From contig OX246743.1 of assembly GCA_945910005.1 (NCBI GenBank), forward strand, positions 3,895,444-3,959,443: a stretch of 64,000 nucleotides of DNA, in the 5' to 3' direction. The stretch comes from Isoperla grammatica. Lineage: Eukaryota; Arthropoda; Insecta; Plecoptera; Perlodidae. Made by a program: the position numbers and the translations under genes. Below are positions 1-13,620 of this stretch, one piece after another. Numbering within the stretch: the first letter of the stretch is position 1; every line of letters begins with the position of its first letter. The notes beneath the pieces are model-generated. The model saw only the letters and a list, made by a program, of their open reading frames with translations, was not told where the DNA came from and searched no databases.

Positions 1-9
1 CCACACATC

Positions 10-15
10 ACTAGT
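10..15. repeat. ACTAGT palindrome (SpeI site) in nearly every unit
   Basis: ACTAGT recurs once per monomer in the intron-like half. It is lost in rare variants such as ACTAAT (48577, 55957, 56113, 61597 and 61753 regions), AATAGT near 23659, AGTAGT near 35420 and ACTCAT near 28060. These make natural landmarks for mapping exchange events, and a SpeI digest would give a 78/79-bp ladder. Confidence 0.9.
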
Positions 16-40
16 AACCAACAGCTTACCTGGCGCTGTC

Positions 41-50
41 TCCGTACGGA
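41..50. repeat. 10-bp perfect palindrome TCCGTACGGA in each full unit
   Basis: TCCGTACGGA equals its own reverse complement and sits in the centre of the exon-like half of each 79- or 78-bp unit. It contains two of the four CpG dinucleotides of the monomer. The 73-bp monomers lose it, because their hexamer deletion removes its left arm. It could be a binding site for a dimeric protein or a weak hairpin, but nothing in the window tests this. Confidence 0.9.
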
Positions 51-107
51 CCGTGCTTCAGTAGCATCCTGGGGGACAACACACATCACTAGTAACCAAC
101 AGCTTAC

Positions 108-146
108 CTGGCGCTGTCTCCGTACGGACCGTGCTTCAGTAGCATC
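108..146 (-). other. Exon-like 39-nt segment (representative of every monomer)
   Basis: Read on the minus strand, this segment is 13 whole codons, DATEARSVRRQRQ. It is preceded by ...CCCCAG and followed by GTAAGC, so it is flanked by an acceptor-like and a donor-like signal. Both edges share the sequence CCAG. The length is a multiple of three and the edges are phase 0, so consecutive segments joined by splicing would give an open, arginine- and glutamine-rich 13-residue repeat. The length changes seen inside this half of the unit are minus or plus 6 nt, which keep the frame. Missense variants are common, including Arg to Cys, Glu to Val and Arg to Trp, Gln or Pro, and a few copies carry TAG. 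I do not recognise the peptide. Function is inferred from signals only, and no transcript evidence is available. Confidence 0.45.
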
Positions 147-186
147 CTGGGGGACAACCACACATCACTAGTAACCAACAGCTTAC
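147..186 (-). other. Intron-like 40-nt GT...AG segment (representative)
   Basis: On the minus strand the segment begins GTAAGCTGTTGG and ends TTGTCCCCCAG. The donor CAG|GTAAGC fits the spliceosomal consensus MAG|GTRAGT except at +6. The acceptor has a short pyrimidine tract. A possible branch site is TAGTGAT, with TGAT matching the TRAY core and the A about 18 nt from the 3' end. The TACTAGT overlapping it resembles TACTAAC less well. The one-base length variants of the array (CCCCC to CCCC, GGTTG to GTTG) fall in this half. Substitutions seen in the pyrimidine tract (CCTCC, CCCTC, CCTTT) stay pyrimidine. Forty nucleotides is short for most animals and plants, although introns this small exist in some eukaryotes. 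Confidence 0.4.
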
Positions 187-1084
187 CTGGCGCTGTCTCC
201 GTACGGACCGTGCTTCAGTAGCATCCTGGGGACAACCACACATCACTAGTAACCAACAGCTTACCTGGCGCTGTACGGACCGTGCTTCAGTAGCATCCTG
301 GAGGACAACCACACATCACTAGTAACCAACAGCTTACCTGGCGCTGTCTCCGTACGGACCGTGCTTCAGTAGCATCCTGGGGGACAACCACACATCACTA
401 GTAACCAACAGCTTACCTGGCGCTGTCTCCGTACGGACCGTGCTTCAGTAGCATCCTGGGGGACAACACACATCACTAGTAACCAACAGCTTACCTGGCG
501 CTGTCTCCGTACGGACCGTGCTTCAGTAGCATCCTGGGGGACAACCACACATCACTAGTAACCAACAGCTTACCTGGCGCTGTCTCCGTACGGACCGTGC
601 TTCAGTAGCATCCTGGGGGACAACCACACATCACTAGTAACCAACAGCTTACCTGGCGCTGTCTCCGTACGGACCGTGCTTCAGTAGCATCCTGGGGGAC
701 AACACACATCACTAGTAACCAACAGCTTACCTGGCGCTGTCTCCGTACGGACCGTGCTTCAGTAGCATCCTGGGGACAACCACACATCACTAGTAACCAA
801 CAGCTTACCTGGCGCTGTCTCCGTACGGACCGTGCTTCAGTAGCATCCTGGGGACAACCACACATCACTAGTAACCAACAGCTTACCTGGCGCTGTCTCC
901 GTACGGACCGTGCTTCAGTAGCATCCTGGGGACAACCACACATCACTAGTAACCAACAGCTTACCTGGCGCTGTCTCCGTACGGACCGTGCTTCAGTAGC
1001 ATCCTGGGGGACAACCACACATCACTAGTAACCAACAGCTTACCTGGCGCTGTCTCCGTACGGACCGTGCTTCAGTAGCATCCT

Positions 1085-2103
1085 GGGGACAACCACACAT
1101 CACTAGTAACCAACAGCTTACCTGGCGCTGTCTCCGTACGGACCGTGCTTCAGTAGCATCCTGGGGACAACCACACATAACTAGTAACCAACAGCTTACC
1201 TGGCACTGTCTCCGTACGGACCGTGCTTCAGTAGCATCCTGGGGGACAACACACATCACTAGTAACCAACAGCTTACCTGGCGCTGTCTCCGTACGGACC
1301 GTGCTTCAGTAGCATCCTGGGGGACAACACACATCACTAGTAACCAACAGCTTACCTGGCGCTGTCTCCGTACGGACCGTGCTTCAGTAGCATCCTGGGG
1401 GACAACCACACATCACTAGTAACCAACAGCTTACCTGGCGCTGTCTCCGTACGGACCGTGCTTCAGTAGCATCCTGGGGGACAACCACACATCACTAGTA
1501 ACCAACAGCTTACCTGGCGCTGTCTCCGTACGGACCGTGCTTCAGTAGCATCCTGGGGACAACCACACATAACTAGTAACCAACAGCTTACCTGGCGCTG
1601 TCTCCGTACGGACCGTGCTTCAGTAGCATCCTGGGGACAACCACACATCACTAGTAACCAACAGCTTACCTGGCGCTGTCTCCGTACGGACCGTGCTTCA
1701 GTAGCATCCTGGGGACAACCACACATAACTAGTAACCAACAGCTTACCTGGCACTGTCTCCGTACGGACCGTGCTTCAGTAGCATCCTGGGGGACAACAC
1801 ACATCACTAGTAACCAACAGCTTACCTGGCGCTGTCTCCGTACGGACCGTGCTTCAGTAGCATCCTGGGGGACAACACACATCACTAGTAACCAACAGCT
1901 TACCTGGCGCTGTCTCCGTACGGACCGTGCTTCAGTAGCATCCTGGGGGACAACCACACATCACTAGTAACCAACAGCTTACCTGGCGCTGTCTCCGTAC
2001 GGACCGTGCTTCAGTAGCATCCTGGGGGACAACCACACATCACTAGTAACCAACAGCTTACCTGGCGCTGTCTCCGTACGGACCGTGCTTCAGTAGCATC
2101 CTG
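1085..2103 (-). repeat. Shifted duplication, 548-bp offset (7 monomers)
   Basis: The run of subtypes at about 1085-1555 recurs at about 1633-2103. In order it is a GGGG unit, a CATAACT variant (1179 and 1727), a GGCACTG variant, two GGGGG units with the one-C form, then GGGGG units with CC. A further CATAACT copy lies at 1571, between the two. The shared order of rare variants shows a recent multi-monomer duplication rather than independent mutation. The edges are approximate because neighbouring units are nearly identical. Confidence 0.75.
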
Positions 2104-5100
2104 GGGGACAACCACACATCACTAGTAACCAACAGCTTACCTGGCGCTGTCTCCGTACGGACCGTGCTTCAGTAGCATCCTGGGGGACAACCACACATCA
2201 CTAGTAACCAACAGCTTACCTGGCGCTGTCTCCGTACGGACCGTGCTTCAGTAGCATCCTGGGGGACAACACACATCACTAGTAACCAACAGCTTACCTG
2301 GCGCTGTCTCCGTACGGACCGTGCTTCAGTAGCATCCTGGAGGACAACACACATCACTAGTAACCAACAGCTTACCTGGCGCTGTCTCTGTACGGACCGT
2401 GCTTCAGTAGCATCCTGGGGGACAACCACACATCACTAGTAACCAACAGCTTACCTGGCGCTGTCTCCGTACGGACCGTGCTTCAGTAGCATCCTGGGGA
2501 CAACCACACATCACTAGTAACCAACAGCTTACCTGGCGCTGTCTCCGTACGGACCGTGCTTCAGTAGCATCCTGGGGACAACCACACATCACTAGTAACC
2601 AACAGCTTACCTGGCGCTGTCTCCGTACGGACCGTGCTTCAGTAGCATCCTGGGGGACAACACACATCACTAGTAACCAACAGCTTACCTGGCGCTGTCT
2701 CCGTACGGACCGTGCTTCAGTAGCATCCTGGGGACACCCACACATCACTAGTAACCAACAGCTTACCTGGCGCTGTCTCCGTACGGACCGTGCTTCAAGA
2801 GCATCCTGGGGGACAACCACACATCACTAGTAACCAACAGCTTACCTGGCGCTGTCTCCGTACGGACCGTGCTTCAGTAGCATCCTGGGGGACAACCACA
2901 CATCACTAGTAACCAACAGCTTACCTGGCGCTGTCTCCGTACGGACCGTGCTTCAGTAGCATCCTGGGGACAACCACACATCACTAGTAACCAACAGCTT
3001 ACCTGGCGCTGTCTCCGTACGGACCGTGCTTCAGTAGCATCCTGGGGGACAACCACACATCACTAGTAACCAACAGCTTACCTGGCGCTGTCTCCGTACG
3101 GACCGTGCTTCAGTAGCATCCTGGGGGACAACCACACATCACTAGTAACCAACAGCTTACCTGGCGCTGTCTCCGTACGGACCGTGCTTCAGTAGCATCC
3201 TGGGGGACAACCACACATCACTAGTAACCAACAGCTTACCTGGCGCTGTCTCCGTACGGACCGTGCTTCAGTAGCATCCTGGGGGACAACCACACATCAC
3301 TAGTAACCAACAGCTTACCTGGCGCTGTCTCCGTACGGACCGTGCTTCAGTAGCATCCTGGGGGACAACCACACATCACTAGTAACCAACAGCTTACCTG
3401 GCGCTGTCTCCGTACGGACCGTGCTTCAGTAGCATCCTGGAGGACAACACACATCACTAGTAACCAACAGCTTACCTGGCGCTGTCTCCGTACGGACCGT
3501 GCTTCAGTAGCATCCTGGGGGACAACCACACATCACTAGTAACCAACAGCTTACCTGGCGCTGTCTCCGTACGGACCGTGCTTCAGTAGCATCCTGGGGG
3601 ACAACCACACATCACTAGTAACCAACAGCTTACCTGGCGCTGTCTCCGTACGGACCGTGCTTCAGTAGCATCCTGGGGGACAACCACACATCACTAGTAA
3701 CCAACAGCTTACCTGGCGCTGTCTCCGTACGGACCGTGCTTCAGTAGCATCCTGGGGGACAACCACACATCACTAGTAACCAACAGCTTACCTGGCGCTG
3801 TCTCCGTACGGACCGTGCTTCAGTAGCATCCTGGAGGACAACCACACATCACTAGTAACCAACAGCTTACCTGGCGCTGTCTCCGTACGGACCGTGCTTC
3901 AGTAGCATCCTGGGGGACAACCACACATCACTAGTAACCAACAGCTTACCTGGCGCTGTCTCCGTACGGACCGTGCTTCAGTAGCATCCTGGGGGACAAC
4001 CACACATCACTAGTAACCAACAGCTTACCTGGCGCTGTCTCCGTACGGACCGTGCTTCAGTAGCATCCTGGGGGACAACACACATCACTAGTAACCAACA
4101 GCTTACCTGGCGCTGTCTCCGTACGGACCGTGCTTCAGTAGCATCCTGGGGGACAACCACACATCACTAGTAACCAACAGCTTACCTGGCGCTGTCTCCG
4201 TACGGACCGTGCTTCAGTAGCATCCTGGAGGACAACACACATCACTAGTAACCAACAGCTTACCTGGCGCTGTCTCCGTACGGACCGTGCTTCAGTAGCA
4301 TCCTGGGGACAACCACACATCACTAGTAACCAACAGCTTACCTGGCGCTGTCTCCGTACGGACCGTGCTTCAGTAGCATCCTGGGGGACAACCACACATC
4401 ACTAGTAACCAACAGCTTACCTGGCGCTGTCTCCGTACGGACCGTGCTTCAGTAGCATCCTGGAGGACAACACACATCACTAGTAACCAACAGCTTACCT
4501 GGCGCTGTCTCCGTACGGACCGTGCTTCAGTAGCATCCTGGGGGACAACCACACACCACTAGTAACCAACAGCTTACCTGGCGCTGTCTCCGTACGGACC
4601 GTGCTTCAGTAGCATCCTGGGGGACAACCACACATCACTAGTAACCAACAGCTTACCTGGCGCTGTCTCCGTACGGACCGTGCTTCAGTAGCATCCTGGA
4701 GGACAACACACATCACTAGTAACCAACAGCTTACCTGGCGCTGTCTCCGTACGGACCGTGCTTCAGTAGCATCCTGGGGGACAACACACATCACTAGTAA
4801 CCAACAGCTTACCTGGCGCTGTCTCCGTACGGACCGTGCTTCAGTAGCATCCTGGGGACAACCACACATCACTAGTAACCAACAGCTTACCTGGCGCTGT
4901 CTCCGTACGGACCGTGCTTCAGTAGCATCCTGGGGGACAACACACATCACTAGTAACCAACAGCTTACCTGGCGCTGTCTCCGTACGGACCGTGCTTCAG
5001 TAGCATCCTGGGGGACAACACACATCACTAGTAACCAACAGCTTACCTGGCGCTGTCTCCGTACGGACCGTGCTTCAGTAGCATCCTGGGGGACAACCAC

Positions 5101-5482
5101 ACATCACTAGTAACCAACAGCTTACCTGGCGCTGTCTCCGTACGGACCGTGCTTCAGTAGCATCCTGGGGGACAACACACATCACTAGTAACCAACAGCT
5201 TACCTGGCGCTGTCTCCGTACGGACCGTGCTTCAGTAGCATCCTGGGGGACAACACACATCACTAGTAACCAACAGCTTACCTGGCGCTGTCTCCGTACG
5301 GACCGTGCTTCAGTAGCATCCTGGGGGACAACACACATCACTAGTAACCAACAGCTTACCTGGGGCTGTCTCCGTACGGACCGTGCTTCAGTAGCATCCT
5401 GGGGGACAACCACACATCACTAGTAACCAACAGCTTACCTGGCGCTGTCTCCGTACGGACCGTGCTTCAGTAGCATCCTGAG

Positions 5483-6109
5483 GGACAACCACACATCACT
5501 AGTAACCAACAGCTTACCTGGCGCTGTCTCCGTACGGACCGTGCTTCAGTAGCATCCTGGGGGACAACACACATCACTAGTAACCAACAGCTTACCTGGC
5601 GCTGTCTCCGTACGGACCGTGCTTCAGTAGCATCCTGGAGGACAACACACATCACTAGTAACCAACAGCTTACCTGGCGCTGTCTCCGTACGGACCGTGC
5701 TTCAGTAGCATCCTGGGGACAACCACACATCACTAGTAACCAACAGCTTACCTGGCGCTGTCTCCGTACGGACCGTGCTTCAGTAGCATCCTGGGGGACA
5801 ACCACACATCACTAGTAACCAACAGCTTACCTGGCGCTGTCTCCGTACGGACCGTGCTTCAGTAGCATCCTGGGGGACAACACACATCACTAGTAACCAA
5901 CAGCTTACCTGGCGCTGTCTCCGTACGGACCGTGCTTCAGTAGCATCCTGGAGGACAACACACATCACTAGTAACCAACAGCTTACCTGGCGCTGTCTCC
6001 GTACGGACCGTGCTTCAGTAGCATCCTGGGGACAACCACACATCACTAGTAACCAACAGCTTACCTGGCGCTGTCTCCGTACGGACCGTGCTTCAGTAGC
6101 ATCCTGGGG
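5483..6109 (-). repeat. Two copies of a 313-bp tetrameric higher-order repeat
   Basis: Four successive unit types recur in the same order at a spacing of 313 bp: GGGGG with one C (5554, 5867), GGAGG with one C (5632, 5945), GGGG with CC (5710, 6023) and GGGGG with CC (5788, 6101). The preceding unit carries the rarer GAGGG form (near 5481), which is not repeated, so it marks the left limit. Confidence 0.8.
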
Positions 6110-9100
6110 GACAACCACACATCACTAGTAACCAACAGCTTACCTGGCGCTGTCTCCGTACGGACCGTGCTTCAGTAGCATCCTGGGGACAACACACATC
6201 ACTAGTAACCAACAGCTTACCTGGCGCTGTCTCCGTACGGACCGTGCTTCAGTAGCATCCTGGAGGACAACCACACATCACTAGTAACCAACAGCTTACC
6301 TGGCGCTGTCTCCGTACGGACCGTGCTTCAGTAGCATCCTGGAGGACAACACACATCACTAGTAACCAACAGCTTACCTGGCGCTGTCTCCGTACGGACC
6401 GTGCTTCAGTAGCATCCTGGGGGACAACCACACATCACTAGTAACCAACAGCTTACCTGGCGCTGTCTCCGTACGGACCGTGCTTCAGTAGCATCCTGGG
6501 GGACAACCACACATCACTAGTAACCAACAGCTTACCTGGCGCTGTCTCCGTACGGACCGTGCTTCAGTAGCATCCTGGAGGACAACACACATCACTAGTA
6601 ACCAACAGCTTACCTGGCGCTGTCTCCGTACGGACCGTGCTTCAGTAGCATCCTGGGGGACAACACACATCACTAGTAACCAACAGCTTACCTGGCGCTG
6701 TCTCCGTACGGACCGTGCTTCAGTAGCATCCTGGGGGACAACACACATCACTAGTAACCAACAGCTTACCTGGCGCTGTCTCCGTACGGACCGTGCTTCA
6801 GTAGCATCCTGGGGGACAACACACATCACTAGTAACCAACAGCTTACCTGGCGCTGTCTCCGTACGGACCGTGCTTCAGTAGCATCCTGGGGGACAACCA
6901 CACATCACTAGTAACCAACAGCTTACCTGGCGCTGTCTCCGTACGGACCGTGCTTCAGTAGCATCCTGGGGACAACCACACATCACTAGTAACCAACAGC
7001 TTACCTGGCGCTGTCTCCGTACGGACCGTGCTTCAGTAGCATCCTGGGGACAACCACACATCACTAGTAACCAACAGCTTACCTGGCGCTGTCTCCGTAC
7101 GGACCGTGCTTCAGTAGCATCCTGGGGGACAACACACATCACTAGTAACCAACAGCTTACCTGGCGCTGTCTCCGTACGGACCGTGCTTCAGTAGCATCC
7201 TGGGGGACAACACACATCACTAGTAACCAACAGCTTACCTGGCGCTGTCTCCGTACGGACCGTGCTTCAGTAGCATCCTGGGGGACAACCACACATCACT
7301 AGTAACCAACAGCTTACCTGGCGCTGTCTCCGTACGGACCGTGCTTCAGTAGCATCCTGGGGACAACCACACATCACTAGTAACCAACAGCTTACCTGGC
7401 GCTGTCTCCGTACGGACCGTGCTTCAGTAGCATCCTGGGGACAACCACACATCACTAGTAACCAACAGCTTACCTGGCGCTGTCTCCGTACGGACCGTGC
7501 TTCAGTAGCATCCTGGGGGACAACCACACATCACTAGTAACCAACAGCTTACCTGGCGCTGTCTCCGTACGGACCGTGCTTCAGTAGCATCCTGGGGACA
7601 ACCACACATCACTAGTAACCAACAGCTTACCTGGCGCTGTCTCCGTACGGACCGTGCTTCAGTAGCATCCTGGGGGACAACCACACATCACTAGTAACCA
7701 ACAGCTTACCTGGCGCTGTCTCCGTACGGACCGTGCTTCAGTAGCATCCTGGGGACAACCACACATCACTAGTAACCAACAGCTTACCTGGCGCTGTCTC
7801 CGTACGGACCGTGCTTCAGTAGCATCCTGGAGGACAACCACACATCACTAGTAACCAACAGCTTACCTGGCGCTGTCTCCGTACGGACCGTGCTTCAGTA
7901 GCATCCTGGGGGACAACACACATCACTAGTAACCAACAGCTTACCTGGCGCTGTCTCCGTACGGACCGTGCTTCAGTAGCATCCTGGGGGACAACACACA
8001 TCACTAGTAACCAACAGCTTACCTGGCGCTGTCTCCGTACGGACCGTGCTTCAGTAGCATCCTGGGGGACAACCACACATCACTAGTAACCAACAGCTTA
8101 CCTGGCGCTGTCTCCGTACGGACCGTGCTTCAGTAGCATCCTGGGGGACAACCACACATCACTAGTAACCAACAGCTTACCTGGCGCTGTCTCCGTACGG
8201 ACCGTGCTTCAGTAGCATCCTGGGGGACAACCACACATCACTAGTAACCAACAGCTTACCTGGCGCTGTCTCCGTACGGACCGTGCTTCAGTAGCATCCT
8301 GGGGGACAACACACATCACTAGTAACCAACAGCTTACCTGGCGCTGTCTCCGTACGGACCGTGCTTCAGTAGCATCCTGGGGGACAACCACACATCACTA
8401 GTAACCAACAGCTTACCTGGCGCTGTCTCCGTACGGACCGTGCTTCAGTAGCATCCTGGAGGACAACCACACATCACTAGTAACCAACAGCTTACCTGGC
8501 GCTGTCTCCGTACGGACCGTGCTTCAGTAGCATCCTGGGGGACAACACACATCACTAGTAACCAACAGCTTACCTGGCGCTGTCTCCGTACGGACCGTGC
8601 TTCAGTAGCATCCTGGGGGACAACACACATCACTAGTAACCAACAGCTTACCTGGCGCTGTCTCCGTACGGACCGTGCTTCAGTAGCATCCTGGGGGACA
8701 ACACACATCACTAGTAACCAACAGCTTACCTGGCGCTGTCTCCGTACGGACCGTGCTTCAGTAGCATCCTGGAGGACAACACACATCACTAGTAACCAAC
8801 AGCTTACCTGGCGCTGTCTCCGTACGGACCGTGCTACAGTAGCATCCTGGGGGACAACACACATCACTAGTAACCAACAGCTTACCTGGCGCTGTCTCCG
8901 TACGGACCGTGCTTCAGTAGCATCCTGGGGACAACCACACATCACTAGTAACCAACAGCTTACCTGGCGCTGTCTCCGTACGGACCGTGCTTCAGTAGCA
9001 TCCTGGGGGACAACCACACATCACTAGTAACCAACAGCTTACCTGGCGCTGTCTCCGTACGGACCGTGCTTCAGTAGCATCCTGGAGGACAACACACATC

Positions 9101-11059
9101 ACTAGTAACCAACAGCTTACCTGGCGCTGTCTCCGTACGGACCGTGCTTCAGTAGCATCCTGGGGACAACCACACATCACTAGTAACCAACAGCTTACCT
9201 GGCGCTGTCTCCGTACGGACCGTGCTTCAGTAGCATCCTGGGGGACAACCACACATCACTAGTAACCAACAGCTTACCTGGCGCTGTCTCCGTACGGACC
9301 GTGCTTCAGTAGCATCCTGGGGGACAACCACACATCACTAGTAACCAACAGCTTACCTGGCGCTGTCTCCGTACGGACCGTGCTACAGTAGCATCCTGGG
9401 GGACAACACACATCACTAGTAACCAACAGCTTACCTGGCGCTGTCTCCGTACGGACCGTGCTTCAGTAGCATCCTGGGGGACAACCACACATCACTAGTA
9501 ACCAACAGCTTACCTGGCGCTGTCTCCGTACGGACCGTGCTTCAGTAGCATCCTGGAGGACAACACACATCACTAGTAACCAACAGCTTACCTGGCGCTG
9601 TCTCCGTACGGACCGTGCTTCAGTAGCATCCTGGGGGACAACCACACATCACTAGTAACCAACAGCTTACCTGGCGCTGTCTCCGTACGGACCGTGCTTC
9701 AGTAGCATCCTGGGGACAACCACACATCACTAGTAACCAACAGCTTACCTGGCGCTGTCTCCGTACGGACCGTGCTTCAGTAGCATCCTGGGGGACAACA
9801 CACATCACTAGTAACCAACAGCTTACCTGGCGCTGTCTCCGTACGGACCGTGCTTCAGTAGCATCCTGGAGGACAACACACATCACTAGTAACCAACAGC
9901 TTACCTGGCGCTGTCTCCGTACGGACCGTGCTTCAGTAGCATCCTGGGGGACAACACACATCACTAGTAACCAACAGCTTACCTGGCGCTGTCTCCGTAC
10001 GGACCGTGCTTCAGTAGCATCCTGGAGGACAACCACACATCACTAGTAACCAACAGCTTACCTGGCGCTGTCTCCGTACGGACCGTGCTACAGTAGCATC
10101 CTGGAGGACAACACACATCACTAGTAACCAACAGCTTACCTGGCGCTGTCTCCGTACGGACCGTGCTTCAGTAGCATCCTGGGGGACAAGCACACATCAC
10201 TAGTAACCAACAGCTTACCTGGCGCTGTCTCCGTACGGACCGTGCTTCAGTAGCATCCTGGGGGACAACCACACATCACTAGTAACCAACAGCTTACCTG
10301 GCGCTGTCTCCGTACGGACCGTGCTTCAGTAGCATCCTGGGGACAACCACACATCACTAGTAACCAACAGCTTACCTGGCGCTGTCTCCGTACGGACCGT
10401 GCTTCAGTAGCATCCTGGGGGACAACACACATCACTAGTAACCAACAGCTTACCTGGCGCTGTCTCCGTACGGACCGTGCTTCAGTAGCATCCTGGGGGA
10501 CAACACACATCACTAGTAACCAACAGCTTACCTGGCGCTGTCTCCGTACGGACCGTGCTTCAGTAGCATCCTGGGGACAACCACACATCACTAGTAACCA
10601 ACAGCTTACCTGGCGCTGTCTCCGTACGGACCGTGCTTCAGTAGCATCCTGGGGGACAACCACACATCACTAGTAACCAACAGCTTACCTGGCGCTGTCT
10701 CCGTACGGACCGTGCTTCAGTAGCATCCTGGAGGACAACACACATCACTAGTAACCAACAGCTTACCTGGCGCTGTCTCCGTACGGACCGTGCTTCAGTA
10801 GCATCCTGGGGACAACCACACATCACTAGTAACCAACAGCTTACCTGGCGCTGTCTCTGTACGGACCGTGCTTCAGTAGCATCCTGGGGGACAACACACA
10901 TCACTAGTAACCAACAGCTTACCTGGCGCTGTCTCTGTACGGACCGTGCTTCAGTAGCATCCTGGGGGACAACCACACATCACTAGTAACCAACAGCTTA
11001 CCTGGCGCTGTCTCCGTACGGACCGTGCTTCAGTAGCATCCTGGGGACAACCACACATC

Positions 11060-11660
11060 ACTAGTAACCAACAGCCTACCTGGCGCTGTACGGACCGTGC
11101 TTCAGTAGCATCCTGGAGGACAACCACACATCACTAGTAACCAACAGCTTACCTGGCGCTGTCTCCGTACGGACCGTGCTTCAGTAGCATCCTGGGGGAC
11201 AACACACATCACTAGTAACCAACAGCTTACCTGGCGCTGTCTCCGTACGGACCGTGCTTCAGTAGCATCCTGGGGGACAACCACACATCACTAGTAACCA
11301 ACAGCTTACCTGGCGCTGTACGGACCGTGCTTCAGTAGCATCCTGGAGGACAACCACACATCACTAGTAACCAACAGCTTACCTGGCGCTGTCTCCGTAC
11401 GGACCGTGCTTCAGTAGCATCCTGGGGGACAACCACACATCACTAGTAACCAACAGCTTACCTTGCGCTGTACGGACCGTGCTTCAGTAGCATCCTGGAG
11501 GACAACCACACATCACTAGTAACCAACAGCTTACCTGGCGCTGTCTCCGTACGGACCGTGCTTCAGTAGCATCCTGGGGGACAACCACACATCACTAGTA
11601 ACCAACAGCTTACCTGGCGCTGTACGGACCGTGCTTCAGTAGCATCCTGGAGGACAACCA
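11060..11660 (-). repeat. Cluster of 73-bp monomers with 230- and 152-bp spacing
   Basis: The hexamer-deleted junction TGTACGG occurs at 11087, 11317, 11469 and 11621. The first interval, 230 bp, holds two full units and one deleted unit. The next two, 152 bp each, hold one 79-bp and one 73-bp unit. The even spacing shows that a dimer containing the deletion was amplified locally. The copy at 11087 also has CAGCCTACC for CAGCTTACC, and the one at 11469 has CCTTGCG for CCTGGCG. Confidence 0.85.
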
Positions 11661-12589
11661 CACATCACTAGTAACCAACAGCTTACCTGGCACTGTCTCC
11701 GTACGGACCGTGCTTCAGTAGCATCCTGAGGGACAACCACACATCACTAGTAACCAACAGCTTACCTGGCGCTGTCTCCGTACGGACCGTGCTTCAGTAG
11801 CATCCTGGAGGACAACACACATCACTAGTAACCAACAGCTTACCTGGCACTGTCTCCGTACGGACCGTGCTTCAGTAGCATCCTGGGGGACAACCACACA
11901 TCACTAGTAACCAACAGCTTACCTGGCGCTGTCTCCGTACGGACCGTGCTTCAGTAGCATCCTGGGGGACAACACACATCACTAGTAACCAACAGCTTAC
12001 CTGGCGCTGTCTCCGTACGGACCGTGCTTCAGTAGCATCCTGGGGGACAACACACATCACTAGTAACCAACAGCTTACCTGGCGCTGTCTCCGTACGGAC
12101 CGTGCTTCAGTAGCATCCTGGGGACAACCACACATCACTAGTAACCAACAGCTTACCACGCACTGTCTCCGTACGGACCGTGCTTCAGTAGCATCCTGGG
12201 GACAACCACACATCACTAGTAACCAACAGCTTACCTGGCGCTGTCTCCGTACGGACCGTGCTTCAGTAGCATCCTGGGGGACAACCACACATCACTAGTA
12301 ACCAACAGCTTACCTGGCGCTGTCTCCGTACGGACCGTGCTTCAGTAGCATCCTGGAGGACAACCACACATCACTAGTAACCAACAGCTTACCTGGCGCT
12401 GTCTCCGTACGGACCGTGCTTCAGTAGCATCCTGGAGGACAACCACACATCACTAGTAACCAACAGCTTACCTGGCGCTGTCTCCGTACGGACCGTGCTT
12501 CAGTAGCATCCTGGGGGACAACACACATCACTAGTAACCAACAGCTTACCTGGCGCTGTCTCCGTACGGACCGTGCTTCAGTAGCATCC

Positions 12590-13620
12590 TGGGGGACAAC
12601 CACACATCACTAGTAACCAACAGCTTACCTGGCGCTGTCTCCGTACGGACCGTGCTTCAGTAGCATCCTGGGGGACAACCACACATCACTAGTAACCAAC
12701 AGCTTACCTGGCGCTGTCTCCGTACGGACCGTGCTTCAGTAGCATCCTGGGGGACAACCACACATCACTAGTAACCAACAGCTTACCTGGCGCTGTCTCC
12801 GTACGGACCGTGCTTCAGTAGCATCCTGGGGGACAACCACACATCACTAGTAACCAACAGCTTACCTGGCGCTGTCTCCGTACGGACCGTGCTTCAGTAG
12901 CATCCTGGAGGACAACCACACATCACTAGTAACCAACAGCTTACCTGGCGCTGTCTCCGTACGGACCGTGCTTCAGTAGCATCCTGGGGGACAACCACAC
13001 ATCACTAGTAACCAACAGCTTACCTGGCGCTGTCTCCGTACGGACCGTGCTTCAGTAGCATCCTGGGGGACAACCACACATCACTAGTAACCAACAGCTT
13101 ACCTGGCGCTGTCTCCGTACGGACCGTGCTTCAGTAGCATCCTGGGGGACAACCACACATCACTAGTAACCAACAGCTTACCTGGCGCTGTCTCCGTACG
13201 GACCGTGCTTCAGTAGCATCCTGGGGGACAACCACACATCACTAGTAACCAACAGCTTACCTGGCGCTGTCTCCGTACGGACCGTGCTTCAGTAGCATCC
13301 TGGAGGACAACCACACATCACTAGTAACCAACAGCTTACCTGGCGCTGTCTCCGTACGGACCGTGCTTCAGTAGCATCCTGGGGGACAACCACACATCAC
13401 TAGTAACCAACAGCTTACCTGGCGCTGTCTCCGTACGGACCGTGCTTCAGTAGCATCCTGGGGGACAACCACACATCACTAGTAACCAACAGCTTACCTG
13501 GCGCTGTCTCCGTACGGACCGTGCTTCAGTAGCATCCTGGGGGACAACCACACATCACTAGTAACCAACAGCTTACCTGGCGCTGTCTCCGTACGGACCG
13601 TGCTTCAGTAGCATCCTGGG
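12590..13620 (-). repeat. Homogeneous run of 79-bp monomers
   Basis: From about 12586 to 13613 thirteen successive intervals are exactly 79 bp. All units have the CC form with GGGGG or GGAGG. GGAGG copies at about 12906 and 13301 are 395 bp apart, which suggests a five-unit higher-order period present twice. Because 79 is not a multiple of three and the next unit shifts frame, this run has no unspliced reading frame, in contrast to runs of 78-bp units. Confidence 0.8.

Larger units (their letters stand above)
1..308 (-). repeat. Type monomers: 79, 78, 78 and 73 bp
   Basis: The first four units show the main length classes. Unit 1 (1-79) is full length with GGGGG. Unit 2 (80-157) has lost one C of the CC that opens the unit. 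Unit 3 (158-235) keeps CC but has only GGGG. Unit 4 (236-308) lacks a hexamer, so GCTGTCTCCGTACGG becomes GCTGTACGG near 272, and it is followed by a unit carrying GGAGG in place of GGGGG. The remaining array is built from combinations of these states plus scattered point variants. Confidence 0.95.
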